This document shows, piece after piece, positions 1 to 5,359 of a DNA stretch of 8,596 bases (position 1 is its first letter; each line of letters opens with the position of its first letter). Made by a program: the position numbers and the translations under genes. Location: contig JAGTUY010000533.1 of assembly GCA_018224455.1 (NCBI GenBank), positions 1 through 8,596 on the forward strand, given 5' to 3'. Below the pieces are notes generated by a model. The model had not been told where the DNA came from and made no database searches. It saw only the letters and a list, made by a program, of their open reading frames with translations. The DNA is from Desulfosarcina sp. Its GTDB lineage: Bacteria > Desulfobacterota > Desulfobacteria > Desulfobacterales > Desulfosarcinaceae.

Positions 1-222
1 AGGAACAAGGACGCGCCGTTGATGCGGATCATTACCCAGTGGGACCATCGAGCCGGATTGCAATACGGAATCTATGTCGCCGGCTATTTTTTCAATCTGG
101 CCGCCGCCGAAAAGTCGATGGCCGATTTGCCTGCAGAATTTTCAGGTTCCGCCGAAATCATTTCCGGCTGGACAGACCAAACCGTTCTTTTTGCAGATCC
201 GTTTCTGGGAAAAGGATCTTGA
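1..222 (+). CDS. C-terminal end of an unidentified protein (5' truncated by window edge)
   Basis: An open frame runs in from the left edge and ends at TGA 220-222, giving the last 73 residues of a protein whose start lies outside the window. I do not recognise the family with confidence. The stretch YGIYVAGYF, then NLAAAEKSMADLP, then AEIISG could form a strand-helix-strand unit like the end of a SPOR-type domain, but this is a weak shape-based impression. The gene ends 34 bp before the ATPase start on the same strand, so it probably belongs to the same operon. In MSHA loci the gene before the ATPase is often mshN, a TPR protein, but no TPR pattern is visible here. The ATPase frame extends upstream over this gene; I treat this gene as the real one because the conserved ATPase sequence only begins after its stop. 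Confidence 0.55.
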   Translation, partial: RNKDAPLMRIITQWDHRAGLQYGIYVAGYFFNLAAAEKSMADLPAEFSGSAEIISGWTDQTVLFADPFLGKGS

Positions 223-256
223 CGACAGCAGGGCCGCGGAAGGATGTTGTGGAAAC

Positions 257-1966
257 GTGAAAGAAAAGAAAAAACTCGGCGAAATGCTCATCGATGGCGG
301 ACTGCTGAGCGAAGATCAGCTCAAACAGGCCGTTGCCGAACACAAACGCAACAACATGAAATTGGGCGAATACCTCGTACGGGAGGGTATCGTCAGCAGT
401 TCCGAAATCGTCAACCTGGTTTCCCGGCAGTTGTCCATCGAAAAATACAGACCCGACGCCTATCCCATTGACATCTCCCTGTCTGCCGTCATCCCGCTTG
501 AAATGTGCCAAAAATATCAATTGGTACCCATCGAGCGGACCGGCCAATTGTTGAAAGTCGCCATGACCGACCCCATGGAGATCAACGCCCTAGATGCCAT
601 TGAAGTCTTCACGAACATCGAGGTGGAGGCGGTAATCTGCACCTATCAGGAACTCAACCATATGATTTCAAGCCTTTACGGCACCTATTCCGCTATCGGC
701 GGGGTGCTGGACGGCATGAGCGACATGCAGATCGAGAGCGCCCAAGATGTCGAAACGGCAGCCATTTCAGAGGATGTGGAAGTCAGTTCCCTGCATGATA
801 TGGCGGAGGAGGCGCCGGTTATCCGCCTGGTCAACTCTATTCTCTCCCAGGCCGTTCGCGAGGGAGCCAGCGACATCCACATCTCACCGGAAAAGGATTT
901 CGTCCAGGTTCGCTTTCGGGTAGACGGCAAGCTTCATGAAGTGCCGGCGCCACCCAAATCATTGCTGCTTTTGATTATTTCAAGGCTTAAAATTTTATCC
1001 AACATGGATATTTCCCTTTCCCGGATCCCCCAGGACGGCCGCTTTACCATTCGCATGGACAACAAGGAGATCAATATTCGGGCGTCGACCATTCCCACCA
1101 TCTACGGAGAAAACATGGTGCTGCGACTGCTCGACACCAGCGGGGGTGTCTATTCGCTGGAGCAACTGGGAATGAACGAGGCAGATATTCTCAAGTTGGA
1201 ACCGATCATCAACAAGCCATACGGTATGATTTTGAGCACGGGCCCCACCGGAAGCGGCAAGAGTACGACGCTGTATTCCATACTCAAGAAAATCAACCAG
1301 CCGGACATCAACATTATCACCATCGAAGACCCCGTTGAATACCGGATCAACAAAATCCGCCAGATTCAGCTCAACCGTAAAGCGGGCATGTCATTTGCCA
1401 GCGGCCTGCGTTCCATCATGCGTCAGGACCCGGATGTCATCATGGTCGGCGAGATTCGTGATTCGGAAACGGCCAGTATTGCCGTTCAAAGTGCCCTCAC
1501 CGGCCACCGGGTGTTAAGTACGGTTCACACCAACGATGCTGCCGGGGCCATCACCCGGTTTATCGACATGGGCATCGAGCCATTTCTCGTCTCATCGGTG
1601 ATGCTGGTTTCGATTGCCCAGCGCCTGGTGCGGAAAGTCTGCCCATTTTGCAAAAAATCCTGGAAGCCGCCCGCGGCCGCCCTATCCTACTGGGGACTGG
1701 ATAAGGTCCAGGGCGCCGATTTCGTTCAGGGAAAAGGCTGCTACAACTGCATGGACAAGGGGTATAAAGGCCGTACCGGTATATTTGAAATCCTGGTCAT
1801 CGATGAAATGATTCAGGAGATGATCCTTCGCCGGGCGTCCTCCCAAAAAATCATGCGGGCCGCCAGGGAATCCGGCCACCTGCGCACCTTGAAAGATGAT
1901 GCCACACGCAAAGTAATCGAGGGAGAAACGACCCTCGACGAAGCCGTAACGGCGATAATGATGTAG
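257..1966 (+). CDS. gspE: GspE/PilB/MshE-family filament assembly ATPase with N-terminal MshEN (c-di-GMP-binding) motifs
   Basis: This is the hexameric cytoplasmic ATPase that powers pilus or pseudopilus extension (569 aa). The N-terminus has two 24-residue MshEN-type motifs, residues 6-29 (KLGEMLI..GGLL..) and 35-58 (KLGEYLV..EGIV..RQ), with the usual 5-residue gap. In the family this motif pair binds c-di-GMP; here K replaces the first R in both, and H replaces the last Q of the first. The motor domain has Walker A GPTGSGKS (329-336), Asp box IEDPVEY (356-362), Walker B with VGEIRD (397-402), His box TGHRVLSTVHTND (415-427) and the zinc tetracysteine C462/C465...C495/C498. All are intact. 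I chose GTG 257 because the first MshEN motif follows directly and GGAAGGA lies at 238-244. The frame is open back to 74, but that part overlaps the upstream gene and is not ATPase-like; ATG 284 would destroy motif 1. The next gene is 27 bp downstream. The family is certain; MshE-like rather than GspE proper is inferred from the MshEN domain and the nearby pilin. Confidence 0.95.
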   Translation: MKEKKKLGEMLIDGGLLSEDQLKQAVAEHKRNNMKLGEYLVREGIVSSSEIVNLVSRQLSIEKYRPDAYPIDISLSAVIPLEMCQKYQLVPIERTGQLLKVAMTDPMEINALDAIEVFTNIEVEAVICTYQELNHMISSLYGTYSAIGGVLDGMSDMQIESAQDVETAAISEDVEVSSLHDMAEEAPVIRLVNSILSQAVREGASDIHISPEKDFVQVRFRVDGKLHEVPAPPKSLLLLIISRLKILSNMDISLSRIPQDGRFTIRMDNKEINIRASTIPTIYGENMVLRLLDTSGGVYSLEQLGMNEADILKLEPIINKPYGMILSTGPTGSGKSTTLYSILKKINQPDINIITIEDPVEYRINKIRQIQLNRKAGMSFASGLRSIMRQDPDVIMVGEIRDSETASIAVQSALTGHRVLSTVHTNDAAGAITRFIDMGIEPFLVSSVMLVSIAQRLVRKVCPFCKKSWKPPAAALSYWGLDKVQGADFVQGKGCYNCMDKGYKGRTGIFEILVIDEMIQEMILRRASSQKIMRAARESGHLRTLKDDATRKVIEGETTLDEAVTAIMM

Positions 1967-1993
1967 CCATCTGAGATTTTTAAAACCAAGGCT

Positions 1994-3214
1994 ATGGCAA
2001 AATTTTATTACCAGGCAATTACTGAAAACGGCAGCTCCGTGTCCGGCGCCATCGATTCTGATTCTGTGGAAGCCGCCACCCATGCACTCGTGGCCCGGGG
2101 GTATATCCCACAAAAAATAACCGATGCGTCAAAATCGGGGATTGGGTTTTTCCTGACCGAACTGCAGGAAAAACTGACCCCGGTCAAACTGCCTGAATTG
2201 ATCCTGTTCACCAAGCAGCTCAGGACGCTGATCCGCGCCGGCGTCTCTATGCTCAAACTCCTCCAGGTACTTGAAAACCAGAGCGAAAACATCAAGCTAA
2301 AGCGGATTATCGTCTCCATTTCGCAGGATATCCGGGAGGGCGGAAGCTTATATGACGGATTCAGGAAGTACCCTTCCGTTTTTTCACCGTTATACTGCAG
2401 CATGCTGCATGCCGGTGAAGCCAGCGGCGCCCTGCCCGAAATCCTGGACCGCCTGATCTATATCATGGACCATGACCATAAAATACGATCCGATATCCGG
2501 TCGGCACTCCAGTATCCAGCCATCGTCATTGTTTCCCTGCTGGCGGCGTTCCTCATTTTACTGACCATGGTCATTCCCAAATTCGCCGCTATTTTCCTAA
2601 AAACAGGACTCCAACTACCCCTGCCCACGTTGATCTGCATGCAATTGTACGCCATCTTGACCGCCTACTGGCCGGCGTTGATCTTGCTGGCCATCGGGTC
2701 GGGTATTCTCATCAAAATCTATCTCAAAAGCGAGATCGGGCGATTCAGACGTGATTGGCTGCTGCTTCATCTGCCGTTGTTTGGAATGTTGGTCCGCAAG
2801 GCGGCGATGGCAAGGTTTGCAAGTATATTTGCCATTCTTCAAGCCAGCGGCATTTCCGTGCTGGAAACCATGTCCATTCTGTCTGAGACCATCAACAACG
2901 CTGCATTGTCCAGAGCATTCGAAAATATTACCGAACGCCTGGAGGAAGGCCGCGGAATCTCTGGTCCACTGGCCACATCGCCGTATTTCACGCCGATTAT
3001 CATCAACATGGTTGCCATCGGTGAAGAATCCGGAAATCTCGATGAAATGCTCCGCGAAGCGGCCGAACACTATGATTCAGAGCTCGAGTTTGCTATGAAA
3101 CGGATCTCTGATTCCATCGGTCCATTACTGACGGTATGTCTGGCGGCCATGGTTTTGTTCTTTGCCCTGGCCATCTATCTGCCCATGTGGGATATGGTGA
3201 AAATGGTTAAATGA
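1994..3214 (+). CDS. gspF: GspF/PilC/MshG-family inner-membrane platform protein
   Basis: This is the polytopic inner-membrane platform protein that couples the assembly ATPase to insertion of pilin subunits. At 406 aa it has the usual family length. It shows two T2SSF domains: the first about residues 67-190, with LFTKQLRTLIRAGVSML and the motif GEASGALPEILDRL (141-154); the second about 272-395, with FASIFAILQASGISVLETM and GEESGNLDEMLREAAEHYD (343-361). Hydrophobic segments lie at about 174-198, 213-242 and 375-397, matching the three-helix topology. The start ATG 1994 is preceded by only a weak AAGG (1988-1991) very close to it, so translation may be coupled to the ATPase gene ending 27 bp upstream. 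Its stop overlaps the start of the sigma-54 activator gene. No defect is seen. Confidence 0.95.
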   Translation: MAKFYYQAITENGSSVSGAIDSDSVEAATHALVARGYIPQKITDASKSGIGFFLTELQEKLTPVKLPELILFTKQLRTLIRAGVSMLKLLQVLENQSENIKLKRIIVSISQDIREGGSLYDGFRKYPSVFSPLYCSMLHAGEASGALPEILDRLIYIMDHDHKIRSDIRSALQYPAIVIVSLLAAFLILLTMVIPKFAAIFLKTGLQLPLPTLICMQLYAILTAYWPALILLAIGSGILIKIYLKSEIGRFRRDWLLLHLPLFGMLVRKAAMARFASIFAILQASGISVLETMSILSETINNAALSRAFENITERLEEGRGISGPLATSPYFTPIIINMVAIGEESGNLDEMLREAAEHYDSELEFAMKRISDSIGPLLTVCLAAMVLFFALAIYLPMWDMVKMVK

Positions 3215-4554
3215 TGAAAGATATTCGTTTCCATATCAGCCTGTATGTCATCATTCCGATTATTTTTGCCGGAATCGCCATCTTGTCCATCATCGTCACC
3301 TACAACACGACCACCTATTATCTTTCAAAAGCCTTGAACCCCCAATGGCCGGTGGTTTGGTGGGGGATGCTGCTGATCGCATTCACGTTGATCTGCGGCA
3401 TCCTTATCGTTAAACTGATGATCGATCCGGTAAAGCGTTTTATTATAAAAACAGAAGGGTTGGCAATTGTAAAAAATGTCAGCCCGCCAAACAAGACCGC
3501 GGTTGCCACCGATGACATGGGCAAGTATACCATGGTGTTCGAACAGGTTTCGGAATTGCTGAGCAAAGTCGAAGCCCGGCAATTGTTTCCGGACATCGTT
3601 GGACAGAGCAAGGTGATGCGCGGGGTGTTTAACCAGATTGTCAAAGTGGCGCCCAAAGAATCGACGGTGCTGATAACTGGTGAAACCGGCACGGGCAAAG
3701 AACTGATTGCCCGAAGCATTCACCAGCACAGCCAGCGGAAGGACCAACCTTTTGTGGCCATTAATTGCGCGGCCATTCCTGAAGCGTTGTTGGAAAGTGA
3801 ATTGTTCGGCCACGAAAAGGGGGCGTTCACCGGTGCCAATACCAAAAAACCAGGTAAATTCGAACTGGCTGATGGCGGCACCCTTTTTTTGGATGAAATC
3901 GGCGACATGCCGCTGGAAACCCAAGTCAAGGTGCTTCGTGCCATCGAGGAGAACACCATTGAACGATTGGGCGCCATAAAGCCGACCAACATCAACGTAC
4001 GTTTTATTGCCGCCACGAATCGAAATCTTGATAAAATGGTCGACAGCGGCCTTTTTCGTCAAGACCTGTTCTACCGGCTGAATGTTTTTCCCATTATGTT
4101 GCCGCCATTGCGACACCGGCGCGAAGATATTCCCTTGCTTACCGAAAAGTTTTTGAACGAACCGGGCCGAGATCGATACCTGTCGTCAGAGGCGCTTCAG
4201 TTGCTGATGACCAATGATTGGCCGGGTAATGTGCGTGAACTGAAAAATGCATTGGAATCAGCGGCCGTTCTGGCAGAAAAAAAGATCCTGCCGTCCAACC
4301 TGCCCTTGTCATTGAAGCGAAATGAAAGCCTCAATGGGCCAACCGGTCACTCGAACGAGAGAATAAGGGACGCGAAGGGGAACGTGGATCTGGATTTGCG
4401 CATCAAAGCGTATGAACGGGAAATAATCGTTGATGCGCTGCGGCGCTCTGGTGGTGTCCAAGTCAAGGCCGCCGGCCTACTGGGCATCAAGGAACGAAGT
4501 TTGTGGCACCGGATAAAAAAGCACGCGATCAATATTGCGGAATTCAAGCCATAG
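3211..4554 (+). CDS. Membrane-anchored sigma-54-dependent transcriptional activator (bacterial enhancer-binding protein)
   Basis: This is a 447-aa activator that would use ATP to open sigma-54 promoters. Membrane helices lie at about residues 8-30 and 47-69, separated by a very short loop (31-46). The following part (MIDPVKRF at 70-77, DDMGKYTMVFEQVSELL at 101-117) resembles a HAMP linker. The AAA+ domain starts at about 128: Walker A GETGTGKE (157-164), GAFTGA (204-209, contacts sigma-54), Walker B TLFLDE (224-229), and FRQDLFYRL (282-290) containing the arginine-finger region. WPGNVREL (337-344) marks the lid. The C-terminus (about 416-438, VQVKAAGLLGIKERSLWHRI) is a Fis-type helix-turn-helix. 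There is no receiver, GAF or PAS domain. ATG 3211 overlaps the platform gene stop (ATGA), with GGTGA at 3196-3200 as Shine-Dalgarno; ATG 3214 is an equally possible start. The gene directly precedes a sigma-54 promoter in front of the pilin, so that promoter is its obvious target (inference). The stimulus is unknown. Confidence 0.93.
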   Translation: MMKDIRFHISLYVIIPIIFAGIAILSIIVTYNTTTYYLSKALNPQWPVVWWGMLLIAFTLICGILIVKLMIDPVKRFIIKTEGLAIVKNVSPPNKTAVATDDMGKYTMVFEQVSELLSKVEARQLFPDIVGQSKVMRGVFNQIVKVAPKESTVLITGETGTGKELIARSIHQHSQRKDQPFVAINCAAIPEALLESELFGHEKGAFTGANTKKPGKFELADGGTLFLDEIGDMPLETQVKVLRAIEENTIERLGAIKPTNINVRFIAATNRNLDKMVDSGLFRQDLFYRLNVFPIMLPPLRHRREDIPLLTEKFLNEPGRDRYLSSEALQLLMTNDWPGNVRELKNALESAAVLAEKKILPSNLPLSLKRNESLNGPTGHSNERIRDAKGNVDLDLRIKAYEREIIVDALRRSGGVQVKAAGLLGIKERSLWHRIKKHAINIAEFKP

Positions 4555-4588
4555 TCGACGCACAAAACCACCATAATTCAGAGGATGT

Positions 4589-4607
4589 GGCTACATTAAT
4601 TGTAGGC
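4589..4607. promoter_or_regulatory. Candidate enhancer (activator binding) dyad upstream of the pilin promoter
   Basis: GGCTACA-TTAAT-TGTAGGC is an inverted repeat with 7-bp arms and one mismatch. Its centre at 4598 is about 155 bp upstream of the predicted sigma-54 transcription start, within the usual range for enhancer-binding proteins. A second small dyad, TTTTC-CAA-GAAAA (4613-4625), is centred 21 bp further on, about two helical turns away. Assigning either to the adjacent activator is inference. Confidence 0.4.
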
Positions 4608-4653
4608 TTTGCTTTTCCAAGAAAAATGTTATCCAGAATTACCAATGGGCAGG

Positions 4654-4697
4654 ATTTTTTAAAAAGATTTTATTTTTAATTTTTCCTTATTGTTAAC
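4654..4697. other. AT-rich tract between candidate enhancer and promoter
   Basis: This stretch is almost entirely A/T, with runs of T and A broken by few G/C bases, and is much richer in A+T than the flanking genes. Such tracts bend easily and could help looping between enhancer and promoter. I do not see a clean IHF consensus in it. No gene is present. Confidence 0.4.
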
Positions 4698-4725
4698 TCA
4701 CCCCAAGCAGATGTTTTTTTAGCGG

Positions 4726-4742
4726 TTGGCATTATCTGTGCT
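4726..4742 (+). promoter_or_regulatory. Sigma-54 (-24/-12) promoter of the pilin gene
   Basis: TTGGCAT-TATCT-GTGCT matches the RpoN consensus TGGCAC-N5-TTGCA. The invariant GG (4728-4729) and GC (4740-4741) have the exact required spacing. The deviations are T for the last C of the -24 box and G for the first T of the -12 box. Transcription is predicted to start near 4753, about 48 nt before the pilin ATG. A sigma-54 activator gene ends 171 bp upstream, which strongly supports the call. Confidence 0.82.
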
Positions 4743-4756
4743 CATGATGTGCTCAT
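4737..4756 (+). repeat. Short tandem direct repeat over the -12 box and start site
   Basis: TGTGCTCAT occurs at 4737-4745 and again at 4748-4756, an 11-bp period or about one helical turn. The first copy contains the -12 GTGCT of the sigma-54 promoter; the second covers the predicted start site. It may be a slippage duplication or a binding site for a repressor; only the repeat itself is seen. Confidence 0.6.
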
Positions 4757-4792
4757 AGTTAGATCAACGACAACCGCTTCCAAGCCGAAATC

Positions 4793-4798
4793 GAGGAG
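4793..4798 (+). promoter_or_regulatory. Shine-Dalgarno of the pilin gene, unusually close to the ATG
   Basis: GAGGAG lies only 2 nt before ATG 4801. It is a strong match to the anti-Shine-Dalgarno sequence, but the gap is shorter than usual. No in-frame ATG, GTG or TTG occurs between 4801 and the prepilin cleavage site (only CTG 4819), so ATG 4801 remains the best start. Confidence 0.6.
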
Positions 4799-4800
4799 CC

Positions 4801-5199
4801 ATGACTGACCATCGCAAACTGAAAAACGTTCTCAAGTGCCAGAAGGGTTTCACCCTGGTTGAAATTATTGCCGTATTGGTCATTTTAGGGATATTGGCTG
4901 CCGTTGCCATACCTAAATATTTTAACCTCCAGGAAGAGGCCCGGGATAAAGCCTTGGATGCCGCCCTGGGCGAAGGCGTTGGACGGGTCAATCAGCATTT
5001 TGCCAAGCAGTTGTTATTGGGCGACACACCGGGGCAGATCGTCTATGACAATACCACCATCGGAACGAATCTCGGTGACTTCACGCTGGACACATCCCTG
5101 ACTGGAAACACAATCACGCTGGGCATTACTGGCAATTCCGGTACCCAACTCGCCGGGCAAAGCAAAAGCAGGACCATCCCACGCCCCGGTTCACCCTGA
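4801..5199 (+). CDS. Type IV prepilin, MSHA-pilin-like (candidate major subunit)
   Basis: A 132-aa prepilin. The leader is 16 residues and ends KCQKG; prepilin peptidase would cut between G16 and F17, leaving F-T-L-V-E with the conserved Glu at mature position 5 and a hydrophobic helix at about 17-37. The following IPKYFNLQEEARDKALDAAL resembles MSHA-family pilins (the pattern NLQ..AR). The mature protein would have 116 residues and no cysteine, so it lacks the C-terminal disulfide loop of PilA-type pilins. The C-terminal part has Thr/Gly/Asn-rich beta-like sequence (TLDTSLTGNTITLGITGNSG). It has its own sigma-54 promoter and strong terminator, as expected for a highly expressed, separately controlled subunit. 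T2SS major pseudopilin (GspG) is the alternative, but the GspG C-terminal pattern is not visible. The last residues (SRTIPRPGSP) could be native or the result of a frameshift; see findings. Confidence 0.88.
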   Translation: MTDHRKLKNVLKCQKGFTLVEIIAVLVILGILAAVAIPKYFNLQEEARDKALDAALGEGVGRVNQHFAKQLLLGDTPGQIVYDNTTIGTNLGDFTLDTSLTGNTITLGITGNSGTQLAGQSKSRTIPRPGSP

Positions 5200-5308
5200 C
5201 CATCAGCCTCTGCCTCAAGGGAAGGATGCCATCTACATTTCAGTTCGCCCGCCAGCCCCGCCGCAAGCAGCGGAAATTCGCTCACCATCGCGGCTCAAGA
5301 TAACTGCG
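5200..5308 (+). other. 3' untranslated stretch after the pilin with coding-like frames
   Basis: Between the pilin stop and the terminator lie 109 bp without an assigned gene. Short pieces in all three forward frames look protein-like: FTLTISLCLK (frame of 5190), GKDAIYIS (frame of 5219) and a Ser/Ala-rich piece from 5245 ending QDNCELG (the pilin's own frame). This could be remnant pilin coding sequence after indels, or chance. Confidence 0.3.
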
Positions 5309-5359
5309 AGCTGGGTAAAAAAGCCCATCGGGCGTCAGCGGCTTTTCCCAGCTTTTTTT
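5309..5359 (+). terminator. Rho-independent terminator after the pilin gene, probably working in both directions
   Basis: AGCTGGG (5309-5315) pairs with CCCAGCT (5347-5353), and AAAAGCC (5319-5325) pairs with GGCTTTT (5340-5346), with a 3-nt bulge (5316-5318) and a 14-nt loop. Seven T residues follow (5353-5359). On the - strand the inner AAAAGCC/GGCTTTT stem is followed by further T residues, so it can also end the convergent transcript. The 3' half lies inside the last codons of the convergent gene. Confidence 0.85.

Noticed and set aside
74..256. N-terminal extension of the ATPase reading frame back to 74
   Set aside because: It overlaps the end of the upstream gene, its translation (Pro/Cys/Trp-rich) has no family resemblance, and the conserved MshEN motif begins only after GTG 257, which has GGAAGGA upstream.
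3325..4116. Long open frame (263 codons) on the - strand inside the sigma-54 activator gene
   Set aside because: It lies entirely antisense to a gene with intact AAA+ motifs, and its translation has no recognisable domain; it is a shadow frame.
4651..4697. Possible terminator after the sigma-54 activator in the T-rich stretch
   Set aside because: There are T runs but no G/C-rich stem before them, so a Rho-independent terminator is not supported.
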